64,000 nucleotides of DNA from Kitasatospora sp. MAA4 (GTDB lineage Bacteria; Actinomycetota; Actinomycetes; Streptomycetales; Streptomycetaceae), in contig NZ_JARZAI010000037.1 of the NCBI RefSeq assembly GCF_029893355.1, positions 1 to 64,000 on the forward strand. The letters are read 5' to 3'. The position numbers and the translations under genes are program-made. The first letter of the stretch is position 1. The number at the start of each line of letters is the position of its first letter. Positions 26,857 to 34,682 of this stretch are shown piece by piece. The notes beneath the pieces were generated by a model. It worked only from the letters and a program-made list of their open reading frames with translations. It ran no database searches and had not been told where the DNA came from.

Positions 26857-27936
26857 CTAGGCCGAAGGACTGGCCGAGCTGCTCGCGGCGGAGGCGGGAG
26901 CGGGCATCCCCGGCAGGGCGGTGGAGGCGCCGCCCCAGTGGTTGGCCTGGAGCACGCTGTCGCGCAGCGCGGTGGCCGCGGATATCCGCAGCGGTGCGGC
27001 GGTGCCCGCCACCAGGTCGCCGTAGACGCCGGTCAGCCGGGTCTCGATGTAGGCGGCGAGCTTCGCGGCGGTGGCCGCGTCCGGGACGGCGAACGGCAGT
27101 TGGTAGCCGGGGGCCGCGGCGGCGGGCGTCGCGCCGCCGGCGCCGAGGATCCGGTGCCAGGCGTCGCGGCGGGCCTGGTGCGCGGCGTAGACCGTGCGGG
27201 CGTCGTCGCGCTTGGGGCCGGCCGGGATCCGGGCGCCGATGACGCCGTAGCCGTAGACCGCCGCGTGCTCGGCGGCGAGCGCGGCCTGCAGCGCGGTGAC
27301 GGTCGAGGCGGGCAGCGGGCTCGGCGAGGCGCTGGCCGCGGGGCTGCCGCTGGACGAGTTGCCGCTGGAGGGGGTGGCGGCAGCGGGAGTGGTGGCGGCC
27401 GGGGTGGACGCGGCCGGCGGGGTCGGGTCGCCCAGCAGGACGGCGTGCAGCGCGCCGGCGGCCGCGACCGAGGCCAGCAGGCGGGCCAGCTCGGGGGAGG
27501 CGGCGTCCAGGTCGGCGAGGTGGGCCTGCGCGGTGGTCCGTTCGGCGGTCCCGAGGGCGGCCGGGGTCGGGGCGGCCGGCGGGACCGGCACCAGGCCGGT
27601 GGCCGTCGCGGAGGGCTGGGCGGACTTGGCGGACGGCGAGGCGGCTTCGGCGGCCGGCAGCCCGGCGGCCAGCGCCGCCCGCTGCTGGACGAGTTCCGCG
27701 CGCAGCGGCTGGAGGCGGCCGGTGTCGGCGCCGGCTGCGGCGAGCAGCGCGTCGTACTGTCCGAGCAGGGCGTCGGTGGCGGCCACCGCGCGGGTGCGCA
27801 GCGGCAGGTCGGGGTCGGCCCGGTGGCCGCCGTGTCCCGAGCCGTCGCCGCCGCCCGTGCTGGAGCAGGCGGCCAGCAGACCGGCGACGGCCAAGGTCCC
27901 GGCGGTCAGGACGGCCCGCCGGCTGGGGGACTGCAT
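26857..27936 (-). CDS. DUF4439 lipoprotein (ferritin-like fold)
   Basis: A 359-residue secreted protein. The N-terminus SRRAVLTAGTLAVAGLLAACSS has a twin-arginine-like start and a lipobox (LAAC, Cys at about residue 24), so it is probably exported and lipid-anchored. The C-terminal 140 residues match DUF4439: ALQAALAAEHAAVYGYGVIG, RRDAWHRILG and a final helical part, consistent with a four-helix ferritin-like fold with Glu and His residues. An Ala/Pro/Ser-rich linker (about 170-215) joins the parts. The start at 27936 follows GGGAG by 8 bases; the open frame to 28752 runs antisense through rimP and is not coding. Function is unknown. Confidence 0.82.
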   Translation of the reverse strand: MQSPSRRAVLTAGTLAVAGLLAACSSTGGGDGSGHGGHRADPDLPLRTRAVAATDALLGQYDALLAAAGADTGRLQPLRAELVQQRAALAAGLPAAEAASPSAKSAQPSATATGLVPVPPAAPTPAALGTAERTTAQAHLADLDAASPELARLLASVAAAGALHAVLLGDPTPPAASTPAATTPAAATPSSGNSSSGSPAASASPSPLPASTVTALQAALAAEHAAVYGYGVIGARIPAGPKRDDARTVYAAHQARRDAWHRILGAGGATPAAAAPGYQLPFAVPDAATAAKLAAYIETRLTGVYGDLVAGTAAPLRISAATALRDSVLQANHWGGASTALPGMPAPASAASSSASPSA

Positions 27937-28186
27937 CGACGTGCTCCCGCTGGATCGTGCGGGTGACACCGGTGCCCCCGCTTCCGTGATGGTGTCGGGA
28001 CGGACCGTGAAAGTATTGTGCCCGCCCGCCTGGACCGTATCGCCCGGTGATCGCCGGGCCGACGGCGGGGGCGGTCGTGCGGCGCTCCGCGCTGCTCGGA
28101 ATCGGCGGTTTGGGGGTTGACCCGATAGGCTTTGGCCCGAGTTACGAACTTCTGACAACAGCAGACGCGGCCGAGGAGTCACCCGG

Positions 28187-28768
28187 ATGAGCACCACCCC
28201 CACCGATCGGTTGCGTGCCCTGTTGGAGCCGCTGGCCGTGCAGGCGGGTCTGGACCTTGAGGACGTCAAGGTGAGCCAGGCCGGCAGCCGCCGCCAGGTA
28301 CAGATCGATGTGGACGCCGACGGCGGTGTGGATCTCGATGCCATCGCCGAGTTCAGCCGCGTGGTGGGCCAGGCGATGGACGAGTCCGACGTGATGGGCA
28401 GCTCCGCGTACGTGCTGGAGGTCGGCTCCCCGGGCGTGGACCGCCCGATCACCGAGCCCCGCCACTGGCGCCGCAACATCGGCCGGCTGGTCAACGCGAC
28501 CCTGACCGACGGCACCGAGATCACCGCCCGCGTCCTGGAGACCGACGAGGACGGCGCGCTGGTCGAGGTGCAGCCCGTCAAGGGGCGCGGCAAGGCCAAG
28601 GAACGCAGGCTGGCCTTTGCGGAGGTCGCCAAGGCGCGCGTCCAGGTCGAGTTCAACCGCAAGGACGACGAGCAGTTGCTGGACGAGAGCGACGAGCTCG
28701 ACGTGGCCGACGAGCTCGACGAGAGCGACGACGACGCCCACGACGACAGCAACGACGACGAGCTTTAA
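28187..28768 (+). CDS. rimP: Ribosome maturation factor RimP
   Basis: A 193-residue protein needed for late 30S subunit assembly. The N-terminal domain (residues about 7-85) includes LEDVKVSQAGSRRQVQIDVD and YVLEVGSPGVDRPI, and the SH3-like C-terminal domain is about 90-150. An acidic tail of Asp and Glu (about 160-193) extends beyond the usual family length. GAGGAG lies 9 bases before the ATG. It is the first gene of the rimP-nusA-ylxR-infB translation operon; nusA begins 22 bases later. Upstream, TTGACC and TAGGCT near 28117-28131 could belong to a promoter but their spacing is not canonical. Confidence 0.95.
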   Translation: MSTTPTDRLRALLEPLAVQAGLDLEDVKVSQAGSRRQVQIDVDADGGVDLDAIAEFSRVVGQAMDESDVMGSSAYVLEVGSPGVDRPITEPRHWRRNIGRLVNATLTDGTEITARVLETDEDGALVEVQPVKGRGKAKERRLAFAEVAKARVQVEFNRKDDEQLLDESDELDVADELDESDDDAHDDSNDDEL

Positions 28769-28790
28769 GAAAGAAAGAGGAGGCGTAGCC

Positions 28791-29816
28791 GTGGACATCG
28801 ACATGAGTGCCCTGCGTGGGCTGGTGACCGAGAAGAACATCCCGTTCGACCTGCTGGTCGAGTCGATCGAGTCGGCGCTCCTCATCGCGTACCACCGGAC
28901 CGAGGGCTCACGCCGCCGGGCCCGGGTCGAGCTGAACCGCAAGACCGGGCACGTGACCGTGTGGGCGCTGGAGGACGCGAGCGAGCTGGACGAGGGCGTC
29001 GAGCCCAAGGAGTTCGACGACACCCCGGGCGGCTTCGGCCGGATCGCGGCCAGCACCGCCAAGCAGGTGATCCTGCAGCGGCTGCGCGACGCCGCCGACG
29101 ACCAGACCTTCGGCGAGTACGCGGGCAAGGAGGGCGACATCGTCACCGGTGTCGTCCAGCAGGGCAACGACCCCAAGAACGTGCTGGTGGACATCGGCAA
29201 GCTGGAGGCCATCCTGCCTCCGCAGGAGCAGGTCCCCGGCGAGGACTACAAGCACGGCACCCGGATCCGCAGCTATGTGGTCGCGGTCCGCCGCGGCGTC
29301 CGCGGCGCCTCGGTGACGCTCTCGCGGACCCACCCCAACCTGGTGCGCAAGCTCTTCGCGCTGGAGGTCCCGGAGATCGCCGACGGAAGCGTCGAGATCG
29401 CCGCGATCGCCCGCGAGGCCGGGCACCGCACCAAGATCGCGGTGTTCTCCCGCCGGGCCGGCCTGAACGCCAAGGGCGCCTGCATCGGCCCGATGGGCGG
29501 CCGGGTGCGCAACGTGATGGCCGAGCTGCACGGCGAGAAGATCGACATCGTCGACTGGTCGGAGGACCCGGCCGAGATGGTGGCCAGCGCGCTGTCCCCC
29601 GCCCGGGTGACGAAGGTCGAGATCGTGGACTACGCGCAGCGCTCCGCACGGGTGATCGTGCCCGACTACCAGCTGTCGCTGGCGATCGGCAAGGAGGGGC
29701 AGAACGCCCGCCTGGCCGCCCGCCTGACCGGATGGCGGATCGACATCCGCCCGGACACCGAGGCCACCGACGATGGTGGTTCGGACCGTCGGCGCGGGGA
29801 ATCCACGACTGATTAG
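28791..29816 (+). CDS. nusA: Transcription termination/antitermination factor NusA
   Basis: A 341-residue RNA polymerase-binding factor that promotes pausing, termination and antitermination. The N-terminal RNAP-binding domain covers about 1-110, S1 about 115-185 (GDIVTGVVQQGNDPKNVLVDIG), and two KH domains about 190-335 (RRAGLNAKGACIGPMGGRVRNV and YQLSLAIGKEGQNARLAARL). It lacks the acidic C-terminal repeats of E. coli NusA, as in other actinobacteria. The start is the GTG at 28791: AGGAGG (28778-28783) lies 7 bases before it. An ATG at 28803 would lose four residues. The gene lies between rimP and ylxR in one operon. Confidence 0.95.
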   Translation: MDIDMSALRGLVTEKNIPFDLLVESIESALLIAYHRTEGSRRRARVELNRKTGHVTVWALEDASELDEGVEPKEFDDTPGGFGRIAASTAKQVILQRLRDAADDQTFGEYAGKEGDIVTGVVQQGNDPKNVLVDIGKLEAILPPQEQVPGEDYKHGTRIRSYVVAVRRGVRGASVTLSRTHPNLVRKLFALEVPEIADGSVEIAAIAREAGHRTKIAVFSRRAGLNAKGACIGPMGGRVRNVMAELHGEKIDIVDWSEDPAEMVASALSPARVTKVEIVDYAQRSARVIVPDYQLSLAIGKEGQNARLAARLTGWRIDIRPDTEATDDGGSDRRRGESTTD

Positions 29817-29837
29817 TCGTGTTGTCATCCAGTAGTC

Positions 29838-29865
29838 GCGGCCCCGTTCCGATCGGCGGGGCCGC
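29838..29865 (+). terminator. Hairpin between nusA and ylxR (attenuator candidate)
   Basis: GCGGCCCC pairs with GGGGCCGC (8 bp) across a 12-base loop. It starts 22 bases after the nusA stop and ends 31 bases before the chosen ylxR start. NusA autoregulates its operon in several bacteria, so a leaky terminator here is plausible; that is inference. Confidence 0.5.
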
Positions 29866-29896
29866 AGTCACACCCTGCGGAGGGGTAGACTTGAAG

Positions 29897-30190
29897 TTGT
29901 CCGGCCGGACGCGTGTCCGCGCATGCCCAGAACGCACCTGCGTGGGCTGCCGCAAGCGAGCGGCCAAAGACGAGCTGTTGCGTGTCACGACGGTCGAGGG
30001 CACTTGTGTCCCCGATCCTCGGGGCGCGCTGCCTGGACGAGGCGCGCACCTGCACCTCGATCAGGCCTGTTTCGACCTGGCGGTCCGCCGTCGGGCGTTT
30101 TCCAGGGCCTTTCGGCTCCAGGGAGTGCTCGACACCGAGGCTCTTCGTACATACGTCGAGTCCCGGACCACCGGCGCCCCGGCCTCCTGA
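29897..30190 (+). CDS. ylxR: YlxR family RNA-binding protein
   Basis: A 97-residue basic protein of the YlxR/RnpM family (DUF448), usually found between nusA and infB. Key segments are CPERTCVGCRKRAAKDELLRV, PDPRGALPGRGAHLH and AVRRRAFSRAF. In B. subtilis the relative modulates RNase P. The family N-terminus begins near SGRTRxRACPERT, which here has only a TTG start (29897, or 29891), preceded by GGAGGGG at 29879. A GTG at 29819 would add 26 residues translated from a hairpin and is less likely. Start choice is uncertain; family identity is not. Confidence 0.85.
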   Translation: MSGRTRVRACPERTCVGCRKRAAKDELLRVTTVEGTCVPDPRGALPGRGAHLHLDQACFDLAVRRRAFSRAFRLQGVLDTEALRTYVESRTTGAPAS

Positions 30191-30432
30191 GGAGAGATCC
30201 TCGGTCGGCCCGGAGGGCACCAGCCCCGCCGTGAGCGGGGGAGAACCACCGTAAAAGAACTCGGCGCGCGCACCACGATGTCGCACGCCACCAGTCAGGT
30301 ACCTCGCGAGTTGGAAGTAGGTCGAGATTGCGATGAGCACTCGATGAGTACGCGATGAGTACGCGATGGGTTCGCCCATGAAGTAGCGACGGTCCGGCGG
30401 ACGATCACCCCGGACTTTTAGACAGGAGTGAA
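30191..30432 (+). promoter_or_regulatory. infB leader region
   Basis: A 242-base space separates ylxR from infB, long for this operon. It holds a GC hairpin (CCCCGC and GCGGGG, 30224-30240), then four copies of an 11-base repeat (30331-30374) that build three overlapping mini-ORFs, and AGGAG at 30424-30428 before the infB GTG. It may carry an internal promoter or a translational control element; neither is proven. Confidence 0.5.
30331..30374 (+). repeat. 11-bp tandem repeat, four copies, in infB leader
   Basis: Units are CGATGAGCACT, CGATGAGTACG, CGATGAGTACG and CGATGGGTTCG, directly abutting. The two central copies are identical. Each of the first three contains an ATG, and reading from them gives MSTR-stop, MSTR-stop and MSTRWVRP-stop (last stop 30379-30381). 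The first two stops (TGA) each overlap the next ATG as ATGA. Confidence 0.9.
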
Positions 30433-33400
30433 GTGGCTAAGGTCCGGGTATACGAACTCGCCAAGGAGCTTGGCTTGGAGAGCAAGGCCGTGATGGCCAA
30501 GCTCACCGAGCTCGGTGAGTTCGTCCGTTCGGCGTCCTCGACAATCGAGGCGCCGGTCGTACGCAAGTTGACTGACGCTCTGGGAGTGGCCCCTACGGGT
30601 GGTTCCGCTGCCAAGCCTGGCCCGCGGAAGCCCGCGGCGCCCCAGCCCGCCGGCACCGCCGGTGCGGCCGCACCCAAGCCGGGTGCCCCCACCCCGGGTC
30701 CGCGCCCCGCCGCGACCCCGGGTCCCCGTCCGACTCCGGCCGCGAGCCCGGCTGCTGCGGCTCCCGCCGCCGCGGCTGCGCCCGTCGCGCCGACCGAGGC
30801 GCCGCGTCCGGCCGCCGCCGCTCCGGGCCCGCGCCCGGCGGCGCGTCCCGCCGCCCCGGCTCCGGCTGCTCCGGCGGCCGAGTTCTCCTCGCCGACCCCG
30901 GTGGTCGGCGAAACCCCCGCCGCGCGTCCCGCCGCTGCGGCGCCGCGTCCGGCGGCTGCGGCTCCGGCTGCGGGCGGTGCCCGTCCGGGCCCGCGTCCGG
31001 CCGGCCCGCGTCCGGGCAACAACCCGTTCACCTCGGGCAGCGCGACCGGAATGGCGCGCCCCGGCGACCGCCGTCCGGCCGCTCCGGGTGCCGGTGGCGC
31101 GCCGCGTCCCGGTGGCCCCGGTGCCGAGCGCGGTGCCGCCCGTCCGGGTGGCGACCGCGGACCCCGTCCTGAGGGTGTCGCCGGTGGCCGTCCCGGTGCC
31201 GAGCGCGGTGCGCCGCGTCCCGGTGGCGACCGCGGCCCCCGCCCGGCAGGCGCCCCCGGCGCCGACCGTGGCGCCCCGCGTCCCGGTGGCGACCGTCCGC
31301 GTCCCGCCGGCGCCCCCGGCGCCGAGCGCGGTGCGCGTCCGGCCGGTGCCCCGCGTCCCGACGGCATGCCCCGTCCGGCCGGCCCCCGTCCCGGTGGCCC
31401 GAGCCCGTCCGGCATGCCGCGTCCGAACCCGGGCATGATGCCGCAGCGTCCGGCTCCCGGCCCCGGCGGCCGTGGTCCGGGTGGCCCCGGCGCACGTCCG
31501 GGTGGTCCCGGTGCTCGTCCCGGTGGTCCGGGTGGTGCCGGTGGCGGCGCTCGTCCCGGCTTCGCCGGTCGTGCGGCCGGTCCGGGCTCGCGTCCGGCCG
31601 GTGGCGGCGGCTTCGGCGGTCCGCGTCCCGGTGGCGCTCCCGGTGGCGGCGGTGGCTTCGGCCCGCGTCCCGGTGGCTTCGGTGGACGTCCCGGCGGCCC
31701 GGGTGCCCGTGGTGGCACGCAGGGTGCCTTCGGTCGTGGCCCGGGCGGTCGCCCGGCCCGTGCCCGCAAGTCGAAGCGCGCGCGTCGCCAGGAGTACGAG
31801 GCCATGCAGGCCCCGTCCGTCGGCGGTGTGATGCTGCCCCGTGGCAACGGTGCTTCGGTGCGCCTGCCCCGTGGCGCGTCGCTGATGGACTTCGCGGAGA
31901 AGATCAACGCCAACCCGGCCGCGCTCGTCTCGGTGATGTTCAACCTCGGCGAGATGGTCACCGCGACCCAGTCGGTCTCGGACGACACGCTCCAGATGCT
32001 GGCCGGCGAGATGGGCTTCGCGCTCGAGATCGTCAGCCGTGACGACGAGGACCGCGAGCTGCTCGAGTCGTTCGACATCGACTTCGGTGCCGACGAGGGC
32101 GACGAGGACATGCTGGAGGCCCGTCCTCCGGTCGTCACCGTCATGGGTCACGTCGACCACGGTAAGACCCGCCTGCTCGACGCCATCCGCAAGACCAACG
32201 TGGTGGCCGGTGAGGCGGGTGGCATCACCCAGCACATCGGTGCCTACCAGGTCTCCGCGGAGGTCAACGGCGAAGAGCGCCGGATCACCTTCCTCGACAC
32301 CCCTGGTCACGAGGCGTTCTCCGCCATGCGTGCCCGTGGTGCCAAGTCCACCGACATCGCGATCCTGGTGGTCGCGGCCAACGACGGTGTCATGCCGCAG
32401 ACGGTCGAGGCGTTGAACCACGCCAAGGCCGCCGGTGTGCCGATCGTGGTCGCGGTCAACAAGATCGACGTCGAGGGCGCCGACCCGACCAAGGTCCGCG
32501 GTCAGCTGACCGAGTTCGGTCTGGTGGCGGAGGAGTACGGCGGCGACACCATGTTCGTCGACATCTCCGCGCGCCAGGGCCTCAACATCGAGCAGCTGCT
32601 GGAGGCGGTCGTCCTGACCGCCGACGCCTCGCTCGACCTGCGGGCCAACCCGGAGCAGGACGCGCAGGGTATCGCCATCGAGGCGCACCTGGACAAGGGT
32701 CGCGGCGCCATGGCGACCGTCCTGGTCCAGCGTGGAACGCTGCGTGTCGGTGACTCGATCGCCGTCGGTGACGCCCACGGCCGCGTCCGCGCCATGCTGG
32801 ACGAGAACGGTCAGAACGTCGCCGAGGCGGGCCCGTCCCGTCCGGTCCTGCTGCTCGGTCTCACCTCGGTGCCCCGCGCCGGCGACAGCTTCATCGTCGT
32901 CGACGACGACCGCACCGCGCGTCAGATCGCCGAGAAGCGCTCGGCCCGTGACCGCAACGCCATGTTCGCCAAGCGTCCGATGCGGATCTCCCTGGAGAAC
33001 CTGGACCAGGCGATCGCGGCCGGCGGCATCCAGCAGCTCAACCTCATCATCAAGGGTGACGTTTCCGGTTCGGTGGAAGCCCTTGAGGACGCGCTCGTCA
33101 AGCTGGACGTGGGCGACGAGGTCGAGCTCCGGATCCTGCACCGCGGTGTGGGTGCCATCACCGAGTCCGACGTGGACCTGGCGATGGGCTCGGACGCCAT
33201 CATCATCGGCTTCAACGTGCGCGCCGAAGGCCGCGCCCGTACGGCTGCCGACAAGGAAGGCGTGGATGTCCGGTACTACTCGGTCATCTACCAGGCCATC
33301 GAGGAGATCGAGGCAGCGCTCAAGGGCCTGCTCAAGCCCGAGTACGAGGAGGTGCGCCTCGGCTCCGCGGAGATCCGCGAGGTGTTCCGCAGCTCCAAGT

Positions 33401-33645
33401 TCGGCAACATCGCGGGTGTCATCGTCCGCGAGGGTCTGCTGCGCCGCAACGCCAAGGCCCGCCTCATCCGCGATGGCAAGCTCATCACGGAGAACCTCAC
33501 CATCGAGGGTCTGCGTCGTTTCAAGGACGACGCGACCGAGGTCCGCGAGGGCTTCGAGGCCGGTGTGACCCTGGGGTCGTTCAACGACATCAAGGTCGAC
33601 GACGTCATCGAGACGTTCGAGATGCGCGAGAAGCCGCGGGCGTAA
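30433..33645 (+). CDS. infB: Translation initiation factor IF-2
   Basis: A 1,070-residue GTPase that delivers initiator tRNA to the 30S ribosome. The N-terminal IF2_N domain is at residues about 2-50. Residues about 55-440 form a very long Ala/Pro/Gly/Arg linker with repeats such as RPGGDRGPRP, typical of actinobacterial IF-2. The GTPase part has G1 GHVDHGKT (about 572), G3 DTPGHE, G4 NKID, and then domains II, III and IV to the end. The start is a GTG at 30433 with AGGAG 4-5 bases upstream. A strong terminator at 33665-33706 follows, so the downstream ylxP-rbfA genes may need their own promoter or readthrough. Confidence 0.97.
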   Translation: MAKVRVYELAKELGLESKAVMAKLTELGEFVRSASSTIEAPVVRKLTDALGVAPTGGSAAKPGPRKPAAPQPAGTAGAAAPKPGAPTPGPRPAATPGPRPTPAASPAAAAPAAAAAPVAPTEAPRPAAAAPGPRPAARPAAPAPAAPAAEFSSPTPVVGETPAARPAAAAPRPAAAAPAAGGARPGPRPAGPRPGNNPFTSGSATGMARPGDRRPAAPGAGGAPRPGGPGAERGAARPGGDRGPRPEGVAGGRPGAERGAPRPGGDRGPRPAGAPGADRGAPRPGGDRPRPAGAPGAERGARPAGAPRPDGMPRPAGPRPGGPSPSGMPRPNPGMMPQRPAPGPGGRGPGGPGARPGGPGARPGGPGGAGGGARPGFAGRAAGPGSRPAGGGGFGGPRPGGAPGGGGGFGPRPGGFGGRPGGPGARGGTQGAFGRGPGGRPARARKSKRARRQEYEAMQAPSVGGVMLPRGNGASVRLPRGASLMDFAEKINANPAALVSVMFNLGEMVTATQSVSDDTLQMLAGEMGFALEIVSRDDEDRELLESFDIDFGADEGDEDMLEARPPVVTVMGHVDHGKTRLLDAIRKTNVVAGEAGGITQHIGAYQVSAEVNGEERRITFLDTPGHEAFSAMRARGAKSTDIAILVVAANDGVMPQTVEALNHAKAAGVPIVVAVNKIDVEGADPTKVRGQLTEFGLVAEEYGGDTMFVDISARQGLNIEQLLEAVVLTADASLDLRANPEQDAQGIAIEAHLDKGRGAMATVLVQRGTLRVGDSIAVGDAHGRVRAMLDENGQNVAEAGPSRPVLLLGLTSVPRAGDSFIVVDDDRTARQIAEKRSARDRNAMFAKRPMRISLENLDQAIAAGGIQQLNLIIKGDVSGSVEALEDALVKLDVGDEVELRILHRGVGAITESDVDLAMGSDAIIIGFNVRAEGRARTAADKEGVDVRYYSVIYQAIEEIEAALKGLLKPEYEEVRLGSAEIREVFRSSKFGNIAGVIVREGLLRRNAKARLIRDGKLITENLTIEGLRRFKDDATEVREGFEAGVTLGSFNDIKVDDVIETFEMREKPRA
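31080..31740 (+). repeat. Degenerate repeats coding the IF-2 linker
   Basis: Repeated variants of GGTGGCGACCGC, CGTCCCGGTGGC and GGTGCCGAGCGC code for the Gly/Arg/Pro linker of IF-2. Unequal recombination here would change linker length in frame, which explains length variation among IF-2 proteins. It is coding sequence, not a mobile element. Confidence 0.75.
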
Positions 33646-33664
33646 CGCTCACAGCTCATCAAGC

Positions 33665-33706
33665 CCGGGGCCGGTCGACGGGGAAATTCCCGTCGACCGG
33701 CCCCGG
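33665..33706 (+). terminator. Terminator after infB
   Basis: CCGGGGCCGGTCGACGGG pairs perfectly with CCCGTCGACCGGCCCCGG (18 bp) across a six-base AT-rich loop, 20 bases after the infB stop. No T run follows, as is usual in this genome. Confidence 0.85.
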
Positions 33707-33788
33707 TCTCGCTGTGTAGGGTCGGCGTCATCGGCCCCCTTTCGAGGGGCGTGCTGCGAGGCCTTCAGGTCGGCGTGACCTGTCATAC

Positions 33789-34085
33789 ATGTTCGTAGGA
33801 ACACTCACCTTCGACCTGCTGCTGGGCGATGTCCATTCGCTCAAGGAGAAGCGTTCGATCGTGCGGCCCATCGTGGCCGAGCTGCAGCGCAAGTACAGCG
33901 TGTGCGCAGCGGAAGTCGGGAACCAGGATCTGCACCGCAGGGCCGAGATCGGCCTGGCGGTGGTGTCCGGCGATGCCGGGTACGTCACCGAGATCCTGGA
34001 CAGCTGTGAGCGGTTGGTCGCCGGCCGCCCCGAGGTGCAGTTGCTCTCCGCGAGGAGGCGGTACCACGGCGACGACGATGAATGA
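33789..34085 (+). CDS. ylxP: DUF503 family protein YlxP
   Basis: A 98-residue protein of the DUF503/YlxP family: VGTLTFDLLLGDVHSLKEKRS, the strongly conserved KEKRSIVRPIV helix and EVGNQDLHRRAEIGLAVV. The family is conserved between infB and rbfA in many bacteria and is thought to assist ribosome biogenesis; the biochemical function is not established. The next gene, rbfA, starts 150 bases later. Confidence 0.9.
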   Translation: MFVGTLTFDLLLGDVHSLKEKRSIVRPIVAELQRKYSVCAAEVGNQDLHRRAEIGLAVVSGDAGYVTEILDSCERLVAGRPEVQLLSARRRYHGDDDE

Positions 34086-34235
34086 GATCGGCGGTGATGG
34101 TGGGAAGTCGCCACCGTCACACCGATCCGGACCGAGAGCGCCCACAAGGCTGGGCGCGGGCCGGTATTTTGGGGCATGGGCCCCGACGGGTGAGCAGTTG
34201 ACCCGGATACCGAGCCCACAGCACGAGGAGGCAAC

Positions 34236-34682
34236 GTGACCGACGCAGCAAGGGCGCGCAAGCTCGCCGACCGGATCCAGGTGATCGTCGCCCAGACCCT
34301 GGAGCGGCGGATCAAGGACCCGCGGCTGGGCTTCGTGACCATCACCGACACCAAGGTCACCGGCGACCTTCAGAACGCGACCGTCTTCTACACGGTCTTC
34401 GGTGACGACGCCGAGCGGGACGCGACCGCCGCGGCGCTGGAGAGCGCCAAGGGGGTGCTCCGCTCCGAGGTCGGCAAGCAGACCGGGGTGCGTTTCACGC
34501 CGACGCTGACCTTCATCGCCGACGCGCTGCCGGACAACGCCCGGCAGATCAACGACCTGCTGGACCAGGTCCGGCTCTCCGACGCGGCGGTCCGTACCGC
34601 CGCGGCCGGTGCGACGTACGCAGGCGACGCGGACCCGTACAAGGTGCCCGCCGCCGAGCGCGACGCGGACGAGGACGAGTAG
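34236..34682 (+). CDS. rbfA: 30S ribosome-binding factor RbfA
   Basis: A 148-residue KH-type protein that binds the 30S subunit and helps mature the 5' end of 16S rRNA. Conserved parts are ARKLADRIQVIVAQTLE, DPRLGFVTITDTKVTGDLQNATVFYTVFG (residues about 26-54) and LGFVTIT, with RFTPTLTFIADALPDNARQI near the C-terminus. An acidic tail ends the protein. The start is a GTG with GAGGAGG 5 bases upstream. The stop TAG shares its G with the GTG start of the DHH gene (TAGTG), so the two are translationally coupled. Confidence 0.95.
   Translation: MTDAARARKLADRIQVIVAQTLERRIKDPRLGFVTITDTKVTGDLQNATVFYTVFGDDAERDATAAALESAKGVLRSEVGKQTGVRFTPTLTFIADALPDNARQINDLLDQVRLSDAAVRTAAAGATYAGDADPYKVPAAERDADEDE

Noticed and set aside
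28103..28131. Standard promoter before rimP
   Set aside because: TAGGCT and TTGACC are present but in the wrong order and spacing for one promoter.
31080..31740. CRISPR-like or mobile repeat in infB
   Set aside because: The repeats are irregular, in frame and code for the IF-2 linker. No spacers or cas genes are present in the window.
30418..33141. Long minus-strand ORF of 907 codons opposite infB
   Set aside because: It is an Arg/Gly/Thr-rich shadow created by the GC-rich infB codons. The plus strand carries the clear IF-2 domains.
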